From: Aeromonas lusitana
GTDB lineage: Bacteria > Pseudomonadota > Gammaproteobacteria > Enterobacterales > Aeromonadaceae
Reading direction: 5' to 3'
NCBI RefSeq assembly: GCF_002812985.1
Contig: NZ_PGCP01000004.1
Coordinates: 1-64,000 of the forward strand
DNA length: 64,000 nucleotides
Position 1 is the stretch's first letter, and every line of letters begins with the position of its first letter. Below, in pieces: positions 27,280 through 36,254 of this stretch. The position numbers and the translations under genes were made by a program. Under the pieces are notes generated by a model. The model was not told where the DNA came from and searched no databases. It saw only the letters and a list, made by a program, of their open reading frames with translations.

Positions 27280-27403
27280 TAGCCAAGGCCTCTCCTCGAC
27301 CACTGGCTGCTCGCGTTGAAGCGAGGCAGCCCTGGTTTCATTTTCACTCCCTGACGGTCCTGGCCTCCCCCGTCAGGACATTGGCCGCTGACGTCGCACA
27401 GAA
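27229..27403 (+). repeat. Decayed 75-bp tandem repeat at the 3' end of ogt
   Basis: Unit 1 (27229-27303) includes the end of ogt; unit 2 (27304-27378) matches it without gaps at roughly 70% over the first two thirds. Even the stop codon is conserved (27277-27279 and 27352-27354). Read in the ogt frame, unit 2 gives WLLALKRGSPGFIFTP against WLLALEQEHCGFTLTP. A partial, poorer third copy may start near 27382. Unit 2 lies outside any gene. Confidence 0.75.
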
Positions 27404-27419
27404 TGGGTAGAGCATCGTA

Positions 27420-27682
27420 TTTACACTTTTAATTTCGTCAGATTAAAAATAAAACACTGATTATTTAAATAAACACAGCAGCAAGCCAATGCCCCATGGA
27501 TGGCCGGCAGCGTTTATCAAAATGAACACAGTATGAAGAATCGCCTCAGAAGGGCTTCAGATAGCGGCAGGCATGATGGCCTCATACTTGGATGGCACGG
27601 TTCATCCCTCCTCCAGGTAGCACCCATGTGACGCTTCCAATCTGTCTTTTTCCCCGCGCCTCCCCAGAGGCGCTTTTTTTTT
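27420..27682 (+). ncRNA. Possible small RNA or long ogt 3' UTR ending in a strong terminator
   Basis: A strongly AT-rich stretch (27411-27475) contains TTTACA at 27420-27425 and, 18 bases on, TAAAAA at 27444-27449, a weak promoter. About 210 bases later a perfect hairpin (27656-27662 with 27667-27673) is followed by nine T residues (27674-27682), a classic intrinsic terminator on the plus strand. No ORF with a ribosome site is seen. It may be an independent sRNA or the end of the arfB-ogt mRNA. Confidence 0.35.
27656..27682 (+). terminator. Strong plus-strand intrinsic terminator
   Basis: A 7-bp GC-rich stem, 4-base CCCA loop and a run of nine T. It ends either the arfB-ogt message or a separate small RNA. 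Confidence 0.9.
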
Positions 27683-27698
27683 GCCCGCCATCCGGCCA

Positions 27699-27722
27699 CA
27701 AAAAAGCCCGCCGAAGCGGGCT
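27699..27722 (-). terminator. Terminator of nupC
   Basis: The stem AGCCCGC (27705-27711) pairs with GCGGGCT (27716-27722). On the minus strand it is followed by six T, about 30 bases past the nupC stop. Confidence 0.9.
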
Positions 27723-27752
27723 CTGACCGGAAGGTGCTAGCTTCGGGGTCAA

Positions 27753-28949
27753 TCAGAGGGCGAGGAAGAGGCCTGCCAGGGAGGCGCTCATCAGGTTCGC
27801 CAGCACACCCGCCAGGATGGCACGCATGCCGTAACGGGCGATGAAGGCCTTGCGCTCCGGCACCATGGAACCGAGGCCGCCGATCAGGATCGCCATGGAG
27901 GAGATGTTGGCGAAGCCGCACAGGGCGAAGGTGACGATGGCCTTGCTCGACTCGCTCAGGGTCTGATCCTGCACCAGGGCGATGAAGGCGACGAACTCGT
28001 TGATGACGATCTTGGTACCGATCAGCGCCCCTGCGGCCTGAGCCTCGCCCCAAGGCACACCGATGAGCCAGGAGACGGGGGCAAACAGCCAGCCCAGGAT
28101 GATCTGGAAGCTCAGGTCCAGCCCCACCAGATCCCCGGTCCAGCCGAGCAGGCCGTTGAGCAGGGCGATGACGCCGACGAAGGCCAGCAGGGTGGCGCCC
28201 ACCGCCACTGCGATGTTCAGACCGGCCATGGCACCGTCGGCCGCCGCCTCGATGACGTTGGTCGAGCGCGGCATCTCCACGTCCTGGTGGTGATCCACCT
28301 CATCGGCACTGGGGGGGACCAGGATCTTGGCCATGGCCAGACCGGCGGGGGCGGACATGAAGGCCGCCGCTATCAGGTATTTCAGCTCGACGCCGATGCT
28401 GGCGTAACCCACGAGCGTGCCGCCGGCCACCGAGGCCAGACCGCAGCTCATCACCGCGAAGAACTGAGAGTCGGACATCTTGGAGAGGTAAGGCTTGACC
28501 ACCAGGGGCGCTTCCACCATGCCGACGAAGATGTTGGCGGTGGCGGAGAGGCTCTCGGCGCGGCCGGTACCCAGCAGCTTTTGCAGGCCGCCGCCGAGCA
28601 GGGCGATCACCTTGGGCATCAGGCCGATGTGGTAGAGGATGGCGATGAGGGCGGAGAAGAAGATGATCACCGGCAGCACGTTGAAGGCGAAGATGAAGCC
28701 CAGCTTGAACTTGGCCAGATCCCCGAACAGGAAGGCAATCCCCTCCTGGCCGTAGCCGATCACGCTGCTGACGCTCTCACTGACGCCGTTCAGCACGTGC
28801 TGACCGGCAGGCAACCAGAGCACCAGGCCGGCAAACAGCACTTGCAGGCAGAGGGCCAGGCCCACTGTTCGCAACGGGATACGACGACGATTATCAGAGC
28901 AGAGTACGGCCAGCGCCAGAATACTCAGGATGCCGAGCAGGGCGATCAT
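27753..28949 (-). CDS. nupC: Concentrative nucleoside transporter (NupC family)
   Basis: 398 residues from MIALLGILSILALAVL; an in-frame extension of 35 codons is not family-like. The CNT hallmarks are present: the N-terminal NupC helix pair, the core GMVEAPLVVKPYL, and the C-terminal VINEFVAFIAL and ALCGFANISSMAILIGGLG. It imports nucleosides by cation symport across the inner membrane. A LacI-type 10-bp palindrome AAAACGTTTT lies about 95 bases upstream. Confidence 0.92.
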   Translation of the reverse strand: MIALLGILSILALAVLCSDNRRRIPLRTVGLALCLQVLFAGLVLWLPAGQHVLNGVSESVSSVIGYGQEGIAFLFGDLAKFKLGFIFAFNVLPVIIFFSALIAILYHIGLMPKVIALLGGGLQKLLGTGRAESLSATANIFVGMVEAPLVVKPYLSKMSDSQFFAVMSCGLASVAGGTLVGYASIGVELKYLIAAAFMSAPAGLAMAKILVPPSADEVDHHQDVEMPRSTNVIEAAADGAMAGLNIAVAVGATLLAFVGVIALLNGLLGWTGDLVGLDLSFQIILGWLFAPVSWLIGVPWGEAQAAGALIGTKIVINEFVAFIALVQDQTLSESSKAIVTFALCGFANISSMAILIGGLGSMVPERKAFIARYGMRAILAGVLANLMSASLAGLFLAL

Positions 28950-29041
28950 AGGGGTTCCATCTATTGGGATAAAAGATGGGCGCGGATTCTGCGCTCCCTC
29001 CCCCGTCACTGCAAGCCCGCTTGGTTGCAGACCTGTTAGCA

Positions 29042-29051
29042 AAAACGTTTT
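29042..29051. promoter_or_regulatory. LacI-family-type palindrome upstream of nupC
   Basis: The perfect 10-base palindrome AAAACGTTTT has the central CG typical of PurR/CytR/LacI-family operators; the flanks match a PurR box only at 10 of 16 positions. The position between nupC and the LysR gene fits control of nucleoside uptake, but the regulator is a guess. Confidence 0.3.
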
Positions 29052-29131
29052 CACGATACCGGTTGCGGCAAGCTGCTGATTTGGCTCGGTTTTGGTATCA
29101 GGCGAAAGCCAGCGTTTTTATATGGAAACGA

Positions 29132-30088
29132 TTATTCTTCCCTGCCGGACAATTTGCCCCCAAGCCAGGGGGCGAGTCGCTGCTCCCAGTAGGGCTCCGG
29201 GCCGAAGCTCTCCTTGAGAAAATCGATGAACAGCCGGATCTTGGGATCCAGGTGCTCGCGCCTGGCGTAGACGGCGTGCACCGCCATCTTCTGGTTCGGT
29301 CGCCACTGGGGCAGCAGGGGTATGAGCTGGCCGGATTGCAGCTCCTTGTCCAGCAGGTAGGTGGCCACGTAGGCGATGCCGAGCCCGGCCAGGGCTGCGT
29401 CCCGCACCGCCTCCGCCAGATCCACCCGGTAGTTGCCCGCCACTTGCACCGTCTGGCGCTCCTTGCCCTGGCGAAACGACCACTCGTGATAGCGCCGCTC
29501 CCGGCTCTGATAGGTGATGCAGTTGTGCTGGGCGAGATCTTTCGGGTGCAGCGGGGTACCGTGGCTCAGCAGATAATCCGGCGAGGCCACCAGCACGAAG
29601 CCGATGTCTGCCAGCCGCTGCCCCACCAGGGCCTCCGGCTTGTCCTCATAGGTGGTGATCCAGAGATCCAGCCCCTCATCCACCAGGTTGGTGCGACGAT
29701 CGAACAGGGAGACTTCCAGCTCCAGATCCGGGTAGCGATCCTGGAATGCCTTGAGCCGAGGGATCACGTGCAGCCGACCGAAGGACTGGCCGACCCCGAG
29801 GTGCAGCACGCCGCTTACCTTGCCGCGGCGCTCCGCCACCATGGAGTCCGCCTCCAGCGCCACCGCCACCAGGGCGCGGCAGTGACGGGCATACTCCTGA
29901 CCGAGCTCGGTCAGGGAGAAGCGGCGGGTGGTGCGCTGCACCAGCTGGGCCCCGAGTTCCGCTTCGAGCTGGGCCAGCTGTTTGCTGATATAGGACTTGG
30001 AGACGCCGAGCCGGCGCGCGGCCGCCGAGATGCCCTGTTCACGAACCAGGGCATCGAAGATCACCATTTGGGGCAGACGTTGCAGCAC
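29132..30088 (-). CDS. LysR-family transcriptional regulator
   Basis: 318 residues from a GTG start (MLQRLPQMVIFDALVREQGI). The N-terminal helix-turn-helix ISAAARRLGVSKSYISKQLAQLEAELG is followed by a type-2 periplasmic-binding-like effector domain. Effector and targets are unknown; the inducer domain VGQSFGRLHVIPRLKAF is of the CrgA/DsdC-like class. It lies between nupC and the peroxidase gene on the same strand, with gaps on both sides, so it is probably a single unit. Confidence 0.85.
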   Translation of the reverse strand: MLQRLPQMVIFDALVREQGISAAARRLGVSKSYISKQLAQLEAELGAQLVQRTTRRFSLTELGQEYARHCRALVAVALEADSMVAERRGKVSGVLHLGVGQSFGRLHVIPRLKAFQDRYPDLELEVSLFDRRTNLVDEGLDLWITTYEDKPEALVGQRLADIGFVLVASPDYLLSHGTPLHPKDLAQHNCITYQSRERRYHEWSFRQGKERQTVQVAGNYRVDLAEAVRDAALAGLGIAYVATYLLDKELQSGQLIPLLPQWRPNQKMAVHAVYARREHLDPKIRLFIDFLKESFGPEPYWEQRLAPWLGGKLSGREE

Positions 30089-30143
30089 GGTATGTCCAGA
30101 CAGAGAGGGAGGCCGCCATTATTCCAGAGCGGCCCGGCTAGGC

Positions 30144-30680
30144 CTAGCGTTCGAGCGCCTGTTTCAGCTCGCCCAGCAAGGGCTCCTCTCCCGGCTCCTG
30201 GTTGGCGCCATAGCTGCCGAGCAGCCTACCATCGCGGCCGATCAGGTACTTGTGGAAGTTCCAGCCGGGGGCATCCCCACCGGCGGCGGCCGCCAGTCCC
30301 CGGTAAATCGGGCTGGCATCCGAGCCGCGTACGGCGATGCGGTTGAACATGGGGAAGGTCACACCGTAGTCACGACGACAGACGCTAGCTGTCTTGCCCT
30401 CGTCCGCAGATTCCTGCCAGAAGTCGTTGGAGGGAAAGCCCAGCACGATCAGGCCTTTATCCTTGTAGCTCTGGTAGAGCCGCTCCAGATCGGCAAACTG
30501 GCCGCGATAGCCGCAGTAGGAGGCGGTGTTGACCACCAGCACCACCTTGCCCTCGGTCAGCTGGCAGAGGTTGTGGCGCTGGGTGCTGTTCAACTCCCGC
30601 TGTTCCACGTTGAAATAGTCGGGGCAGGCAGCAGAAGCTGCGCCTACAGCGAGCAATAACAGCAGCATCATCCATTTCAT
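30144..30680 (-). CDS. Exported glutathione-peroxidase-like thiol peroxidase
   Basis: 178 residues with a signal peptide (MKWMMLLLLLAVGAASA-AC). The peroxidatic cysteine is in LVVNTASYCGYRGQF, and the WNFHKYLIGRDG motif is kept. The usual GFPCNQF motif reads GFPSNDF and so lacks the common resolving-type cysteine there, although another Cys occurs in SVCRRDYG. It probably reduces hydroperoxides in the periplasm with thioredoxin-like or glutathione donors; the donor is unknown. Confidence 0.85.
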   Translation of the reverse strand: MKWMMLLLLLAVGAASAACPDYFNVEQRELNSTQRHNLCQLTEGKVVLVVNTASYCGYRGQFADLERLYQSYKDKGLIVLGFPSNDFWQESADEGKTASVCRRDYGVTFPMFNRIAVRGSDASPIYRGLAAAAGGDAPGWNFHKYLIGRDGRLLGSYGANQEPGEEPLLGELKQALER

Positions 30681-30745
30681 TGCACGGTTCCTTCCGAGTA
30701 GATGAGGGTCATACGGGCGAGCCGAGAGTTTGGTTCAGCCCGGGA

Positions 30746-31309
30746 TCAATGCAGCGCTATGCCAGTGAGCCAGCCGTGGCCCCAGAAGATGAGCAAAGCG
30801 CTCGCGGCCAGGCCTGCCCCCACGCTGATCCCGGTCCCTCGCCAGCTGGCTGCGGGCCTCGGCTTCTGCCGCCAGTCCCGCACCGAAATCCAGACGATGC
30901 TGACCAGGGCCCAGAGCCCTATGCCGCCAAACAGCACCAGGGAGCGGGCCTCGCTGTTGACCGCCAGATGGCCGCCCGCCCACAGCAGGGTGCCGATGAG
31001 TTGAGGGTGCACCAGGTAGCGCCGAAAGTGATTGGCCCCCTGGCCGGCGCACAGCAGGATCAGCGCCACCGGCATGATCCCCATCGCCAGCATGGGGCCC
31101 CAGGCGGGCAGGAAATAGAGCGGCATGGGGCTGGCACTGCGCCAGCCGGCGATGATGCAGCCGATGGCCACGAACACCAGCAGGGAGAAGAGGCCCTTGT
31201 AGCGGTTCTCCCCCAGCCGTTCCCGCAGGCGGGCACGGTGCATCGGGGCGAAGCAGGGATAGAGGTGAGTCAGGGCAAACAGCACTACCCCCAGGGTCAG
31301 CAAGATCAT
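30746..31309 (-). CDS. NnrU-family inner membrane protein
   Basis: 187 residues with about six membrane helices. MILLTLGVVLFALTHLYPCF, RYKGLFSLLVFVAIGCIIAGW, LVHPQLIGTLLWAGGHLAVN and a C-terminal TM fit the NnrU family. These proteins occur near denitrification and methyltransferase-type (isoprenylcysteine-like) genes, but their biochemical role is unclear. The chosen ATG at 31309 has GAGGAG upstream. No nitrite or nitric oxide reductase genes are nearby. Confidence 0.8.
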   Translation of the reverse strand: MILLTLGVVLFALTHLYPCFAPMHRARLRERLGENRYKGLFSLLVFVAIGCIIAGWRSASPMPLYFLPAWGPMLAMGIMPVALILLCAGQGANHFRRYLVHPQLIGTLLWAGGHLAVNSEARSLVLFGGIGLWALVSIVWISVRDWRQKPRPAASWRGTGISVGAGLAASALLIFWGHGWLTGIALH

Positions 31310-31466
31310 CGGTTGCTCCTCGCACTTTGCCCCTCGCAATGAGGAGATCTCTATATAGCAGCGCCTCAGGGGGACCTATTTCTCGTCACCCCTCATGGGG
31401 GGGATCACTATGCCGCAAAGCGCCCGGCCAGAATAGAAAAACCACAGAGAAGACAGCGAGATAATG

Positions 31467-31490
31467 AAAAAAGCCGATCATAAGATCGGC
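31467..31490 (-). terminator. Terminator of the cdaR-gntP-glxK unit
   Basis: The stem GCCGATC/GATCGGC (31473-31479 with 31484-31490) is followed on the minus strand by six T. A second, T-less hairpin (GGCCGGTG/CACCGGCC, 31552-31572) lies just after the glxK stop. Confidence 0.85.
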
Positions 31491-31582
31491 AAGGTGCGTC
31501 AGAGGGTCTGCTGCCAGGCAGCCAGCCACATCCGCTACACGGGGCAGGGTCGGCCGGTGTCCTGCACCGGCCAGAAGAGGAG

Positions 31583-32716
31583 TTATTTGCGTAGCAGGTA
31601 GAGGGCCGCCACGTTGCGGGCCGTGAGCTGCAGGTTGGTGGTGGCCGTCGCCAGCGCCTCCGGCAGGGACATGGCACGGTTGACCACGGCGAACACGGCA
31701 TCCAGACCATGCTCGTGCACTACACCGTAATCATCGGTGAGGCAACCCGAGATGCCGATCACCGGCTTGCCGAACTGCTTGGCGCAGCGCGCCACCCCGA
31801 TAGGGGTCTTGCCGTGGATGGTCTGGCTGTCGATGCGTCCCTCGCCGGTGATGACGAGATCCGCATCCGCCACCGCCTCGGCCAGTTTCAGCGCTTCGAT
31901 GACGATCTGGATGCCGGGCTTGAGCTCGGCGCCGAGCAACCCCACCAGGGCCGCGCCCATGCCACCGGCGGCGCCGGCACCGGGAATATCCTTCACCTGC
32001 TTGCCGAGGGCCTGCTCGATGCAGTGGGCGTAGTGGGCCAGGTTGGCATCGAGCTGCGCCACCATCTCGGGGGTCGCCCCCTTCTGCGGGCCAAACACGG
32101 CGGAGGCACCCTTGGGGCCGCACAGCGGGTTGTCCACGTCACAGGCCACTTCGATGGTGAGCCCGGCCAGACGGGGATCCAGCCCGCTGAGATCGATACT
32201 GGCCAGCTCGTTCAGGCCGCCACCACCCAGTGCTGTTGGGGTGCCGTCGCTTTTAAGCAGCTTGCCGCCCAGCGCCTGGATCATGCCGGCACCGCCGTCG
32301 TTGGTGGCGCTGCCGCCGATGCCGAGGATGAGGTGAGAGATCCCCATCTCCAGCGCCGCTAGGATCAGCTCCCCCGTGCCCCAGCTTGAGGTGAGCAAGG
32401 GGTTGCGGCGCTCCGGCTCCACCAGGTGCAGGCCGGAGGCAGCGGCCATCTCTATGATGGCGCGCTCCCCGTCCCCCAGCAGGCCGACGAAGCCCTGCAC
32501 CCGGTTGCCGAGGGGGGCGGTCACCTCCACCGGCAGGATGCGACCACCTGTGGCATCGATCAGGGACTGTACCGTGCCCTCGCCGCCGTCTGCCATGGGT
32601 AGCTTGACGTAGGTGGCGTCGGGCAATACTTGCTTGAAACCGGCCTCGATGGCATCAGCCACCGCCATGGCGCTCAGGCTCTCCTTGAATGAATCCGGGG
32701 CGATCACAATTTTCAT
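31583..32716 (-). CDS. glxK: Glycerate kinase (GlxK/GarK type)
   Basis: 377 residues starting [27 protein letters not shown], the family signature. [35 protein letters not shown] and [22 protein letters not shown] are conserved. It phosphorylates D-glycerate, giving 2-phosphoglycerate in the GarK family. It starts nine bases after the permease gene and belongs to the cdaR-gntP-glxK cluster. Confidence 0.95.
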   Translation of the reverse strand: MKIVIAPDSFKESLSAMAVADAIEAGFKQVLPDATYVKLPMADGGEGTVQSLIDATGGRILPVEVTAPLGNRVQGFVGLLGDGERAIIEMAAASGLHLVEPERRNPLLTSSWGTGELILAALEMGISHLILGIGGSATNDGGAGMIQALGGKLLKSDGTPTALGGGGLNELASIDLSGLDPRLAGLTIEVACDVDNPLCGPKGASAVFGPQKGATPEMVAQLDANLAHYAHCIEQALGKQVKDIPGAGAAGGMGAALVGLLGAELKPGIQIVIEALKLAEAVADADLVITGEGRIDSQTIHGKTPIGVARCAKQFGKPVIGISGCLTDDYGVVHEHGLDAVFAVVNRAMSLPEALATATTNLQLTARNVAALYLLRK

Positions 32717-32725
32717 ATCAGTTCC

Positions 32726-33988
32726 TTAGGCGAGACCGAACACGCCAAACATCAGGGTGGAGACGGCAGCTATGGTCAGACCGACGGCAGTTTCGTAGGG
32801 AATCAGCTTGAGACGCTCGCTCACCCCCATGTGCACGCTGCCCCCGGTGGCATGGAAGAAGGAGCCGTGGGGCATGTGGTCAAACACGGTGGCACCGGCG
32901 TGGATCATGGCGGCCCCCGCCAGGCTGCTGATGCCAAGTTCAATCAGGGTCGAGCTGAACACGTTGGAGGCGACCACGGTACCGGCTGTGGTCGAGGCGG
33001 TCGCCAGGGACATCAGGGCACCGGAGATGGGGGCCAGCAGGTAGGAAGGCAGGCCGGAGGCGGTCAGGCCGCTGATCAGCACATCCTTGAGGCCCGAGTT
33101 GGCTATGATGCCCGCCAGGGTACCCGTCCCCAGCAACATGATGGCCACCGGCGCCATGCGGGCCAGACCCGACACCGCAAACTGGTTCACCTTGCTGAAC
33201 TTGCCCATCATCAGGGCGCCCACCAGGCCGCCGAGGGGCAAGGCGATGAGGGGATCCACGACTATGCCGGCGACCGGGCGCAGGGCCAGCAGCAGGATGG
33301 CGACCAGGGGCGCACTGATGGCGGCCAGGAAACCGGGCAGCTTGGTGTCATCGAAGCTCACCACCTCGTCGGCCGCGACCTTGCTGCCCTTGTTGTTGAG
33401 GCGCTTGGCCAGCCAGTAGGCCATCACCAGACCGAACAGGCCGGGGATGATGCCCGCCGCCATGACGGAGGTGAGCGGCAAATGGAAGGCATCCGCCGCG
33501 GCTATGGCGTTCGGGTTCGGAGACATGACGTTGCCCGCCTTGCCACCCCCTATCATGGCCAGCAGGATGGCGGCCTTGGAGAGATCGGCGCGGCGTGCGA
33601 TGGCGAGCGCTATGGGGGCGACCGTGATGACGGCCACGTCCACGAAGACGCCGACCGCGGTCAGGATCAGGGTGGCCAGCGCCAGCGCCAGCAGGGCCCG
33701 GGTCTCGCCGAGTTTCTTGACTATGGTCTCGGCGATAGTGGTGGCCGCACCAGATTCAATCAAGACACCCGCCAGCACGCCGGCCGCCAGGATCCGCATC
33801 ACGGCTGTGGTGATCCCCTGGGCGCCACCGATCATCAGGGCGACGGTCTGGGTCAGATCGGCACCGCCGATCAGGCCACCGGCCAGGGCACCGACGATCA
33901 TGCCGTAAGCGGGCGGCACCTTCTTCAGGATGAGGAAGATGGCGATGGAGAGCGCGGCGAGAGCGCCGAGCGCGGATACAGGGATCAT
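32726..33988 (-). CDS. GntP-family permease, probably for glycerate
   Basis: 420 residues from the ATG at 33988 with AAAGG eight bases upstream; a GTG three codons earlier is possible. It has about 12 membrane helices and GntP-type motifs (GGLIGGADLTQTV, GGGKAGNVMSPNPNAIAAADAFH, HAGATVFDHMPHGSFFHATGG). The family imports gluconate and related sugar acids by proton symport. Its coupling with a glycerate kinase and CdaR suggests D-glycerate or a diacid-derived acid as the substrate; this is inference. Confidence 0.88.
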   Translation of the reverse strand: MIPVSALGALAALSIAIFLILKKVPPAYGMIVGALAGGLIGGADLTQTVALMIGGAQGITTAVMRILAAGVLAGVLIESGAATTIAETIVKKLGETRALLALALATLILTAVGVFVDVAVITVAPIALAIARRADLSKAAILLAMIGGGKAGNVMSPNPNAIAAADAFHLPLTSVMAAGIIPGLFGLVMAYWLAKRLNNKGSKVAADEVVSFDDTKLPGFLAAISAPLVAILLLALRPVAGIVVDPLIALPLGGLVGALMMGKFSKVNQFAVSGLARMAPVAIMLLGTGTLAGIIANSGLKDVLISGLTASGLPSYLLAPISGALMSLATASTTAGTVVASNVFSSTLIELGISSLAGAAMIHAGATVFDHMPHGSFFHATGGSVHMGVSERLKLIPYETAVGLTIAAVSTLMFGVFGLA

Positions 33989-34107
33989 GACGGGCACCTT
34001 TTGTTGTCGTTAGTGGCCGCCATTATGAGGATCCCGGCTCGGAATGCTTTGGATGAAAAGCCAAACCTTGCTCTCCAGCACTCCTTGCTTTTGTTCTTTT
34101 GAACAAA

Positions 34108-35223
34108 TCAGCCGTCGAGATTCAGCCCGAGATAGAGCAGGAACTTGTCATCTAACCTATTGAAACTTAACCCGGTTATCTGCTCTATCCGGGTCAGCCG
34201 GTAGCGTAGGGTATTGGGATGAATGAAGAGTGAATCAGCACAGGGATGCAGATCACAGTCCTGCAAGAAATATTGGCGCAGCGTCTTTTGCAGCACCCCC
34301 TTGCCATCCTCCTTCGCCAGTTTCTGCAGGGGCGCGCGCAGCTGATCCGCCTGCCAGGAGTCCGCCAGGCTGCCGAGCAGCACCGGCAGCCGGTAATCCT
34401 CGAAGAAGTAGACCTGCTTGCGCGGCGCCTGACGCATGCCGCGGCGCAGGGTATCCCGCGCCGTCTGGTAGGAGCGCGCCAGCCCGCCGGTGCCGGCGAA
34501 GTAATCACCCACCCCGATGCGCACCTTGAAGTGGGGGATGCGGGTCAGCAGCTGCTTGATGCGGCTGCGCTCCTGATCCGACTGCCAGACCCCGTCGCTG
34601 AGCTGGGCCGGTTTGAGCACCACTATCTCGTCCAGGCCGTTGATGGCCACCAGATTGTCCCGCTCCGGGTTTTCCAGCAGGTGCACCAGCTCCCGCAGCC
34701 GGGCGGGATCTGCCTCCTCCAGCGCCAGCACGGCCACCACCCGCGGCTGGGCCAGATCCAGGTCGAGGAAGCGGGCCGCCTGCTGCAACTGATCCACCCG
34801 CCCCTCGCCACGAATGAGCTGCAGCACCAGCTCCTCCTTGTGACGCTTGTCCCACTGCAGCTGTTCGGTCAGCGCCGCCTGCTCCAGAATGAGCTCGGCG
34901 GTCATGCGCACCAGCTCGGCGTAAGCGCGCACTTCGTCCGGATCCCCCGAGATGCCGATGACCCCGAGCAGCTCCCCCTGATAGGCGATGGGCAGGTTGA
35001 TGCCAGGGCGCACCCCTTTGAGCTGCTGGGCGGTCGCCTCGCTTATCTCCACTACCCGGTTTTCGGTCAGGGCCAGCACGGCGCCCTCGTGGCGCTGGTG
35101 CAGCCGCTCCGGGTTGCCGGACGCTATGATGAGGCCGTGTTCATCCATGACGTTGACCGAGAAGGACAATATCTTCATCGCCCGGCTGACGATCTGACGA
35201 GCGAGGGTGTCATTAAGCTGCAT
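34108..35223 (-). CDS. cdaR: Sugar diacid regulator CdaR
   Basis: 371 residues from MQLNDTLARQIVSRAMKIL. An N-terminal diacid-recognition domain (about 1-135, with INLPIAYQGELLGVIGISGDP) is followed by a middle GGDEF-like region and a C-terminal PucR-type helix-turn-helix (CADSLFIHPNTLRYRLTRIEQITGL). E. coli CdaR activates glucarate, galactarate and glycerate genes. Here it precedes the permease and kinase on the same strand by 119 bases, so it likely activates them. Confidence 0.93.
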   Translation of the reverse strand: MQLNDTLARQIVSRAMKILSFSVNVMDEHGLIIASGNPERLHQRHEGAVLALTENRVVEISEATAQQLKGVRPGINLPIAYQGELLGVIGISGDPDEVRAYAELVRMTAELILEQAALTEQLQWDKRHKEELVLQLIRGEGRVDQLQQAARFLDLDLAQPRVVAVLALEEADPARLRELVHLLENPERDNLVAINGLDEIVVLKPAQLSDGVWQSDQERSRIKQLLTRIPHFKVRIGVGDYFAGTGGLARSYQTARDTLRRGMRQAPRKQVYFFEDYRLPVLLGSLADSWQADQLRAPLQKLAKEDGKGVLQKTLRQYFLQDCDLHPCADSLFIHPNTLRYRLTRIEQITGLSFNRLDDKFLLYLGLNLDG

Positions 35224-35448
35224 GGGATTTCCTGACAATGAGCTGCCAAGTATCAACGCTGGGGGAAATTGCCGGCATGAGGTCTCCGTGTAAAACCAGG
35301 GTGGCAGCGCAAAGATGCCACATCATCAAGACAAGCGAGGGGGGGATCGCTAGAATAGGCCACTTTACCTCAGGTGTGCCCCACCAGGGATCACGGATTT
35401 GACGCGACCCCGTGGTGATGAGCCTGCCGTTATCTGATGGACTGCGCA

Positions 35449-35823
35449 ATGGATTATGAATTTCGCCGCGACCCGTTCGGTGGTTATCGCGCCCGGTTCT
35501 CCATGGGCCACGAAGCCATCGGTCAGTGGCTGATCGACGAGGTGGGCAAGGATGAGGAGAAACTCGATCTGCTGTTCTCCGTCATCGACGAGCTCTCCAG
35601 CCGTACCCGCGTCGAATACCAGCTGGCTGGGGGTGACTACTCCCTGCTGCTCACCCATGAGGAGGCGGAGGTGAAGGCCAACGTCCTCAATATCGCGCTG
35701 GACGAGGATCTCGACGATCTCGCCTACTACGATGATGAGCAGCTGGCCATGTGCGGGCTGGAAGATTTTGCCCAGGTGCTCGCCTCCTGGCGCGCCTTTA
35801 TCCGCAACGAGGATATGGGCTAG
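35449..35823 (+). CDS. yacL: UPF0231 family protein YacL
   Basis: 124 residues from MDYEFRRDPFGGYRARFSMGHEAIG; an ATG four codons earlier is also possible. It matches E. coli YacL over its length (SMGHE, VKANVLNIALDEDLDDLAYYDDE, LCGLEDFAQVLASWR). Acidic, cytoplasmic; function unknown. A small unknown gene follows 54 bases downstream and may be co-transcribed. Confidence 0.88.
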   Translation: MDYEFRRDPFGGYRARFSMGHEAIGQWLIDEVGKDEEKLDLLFSVIDELSSRTRVEYQLAGGDYSLLLTHEEAEVKANVLNIALDEDLDDLAYYDDEQLAMCGLEDFAQVLASWRAFIRNEDMG

Positions 35824-35877
35824 TACCCTTTATGAATTTGGCGGGCAAGGGCCCGCAGCAACCCAACAGGATTGACT

Positions 35878-36171
35878 ATGTCTATTTACGATTTTGATGA
35901 CGAACTGCCGGAAGACGAAGAACAGGATCAGCCGAAGAAAGCAGCCCCGGCCAAGAAGAAGGGCAAGCAGGTGATGAATACTCAGGTCAACCTGAGCCCG
36001 CGCGATGCCAGCCGCCTGAACGGCATGCACGTGGAAGCCATCGCCACCCTGGACGACGTCAGCCTGCCGAAGAACGTGATCTTCAAGGCTGGCCTGATCG
36101 CCCTGGGCGAGCTGGAGGCCACCAAGCGCGCCGACATCATCGCCCGCGTCATCGCTGAATCTGGCCGATAA
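35878..36171 (+). CDS. Small protein of unknown function with acidic and lysine-rich N-terminus
   Basis: 97 residues from the ATG at 35878, with AGGA seven bases upstream. Residues 5-19 are acidic (DFDDELPEDEEQD), 20-31 are Lys/Ala/Pro-rich (QPKKAAPAKKKGK), then a folded part begins MNTQVNLSPRDASRLNGMHV and ends in two predicted helices. The strand-then-helix start recalls ribbon-helix-helix proteins, but I cannot assign a family. It sits between yacL and a strong terminator. Confidence 0.75.
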   Translation: MSIYDFDDELPEDEEQDQPKKAAPAKKKGKQVMNTQVNLSPRDASRLNGMHVEAIATLDDVSLPKNVIFKAGLIALGELEATKRADIIARVIAESGR

Positions 36172-36254
36172 GCATCTGCTTAAAGGCAAAAAATCAGTCT
36201 TATATGCCGCCAGAATACCATCTCATGGTGCAAGGTCGCTAACAAGATAACCAT

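Noticed and set aside
27228-27410. 60-codon ORF over the ogt tail repeat
   Set aside because: It arises from the tandem repeat in another frame (LAARxxAR units) and has no ribosome site.
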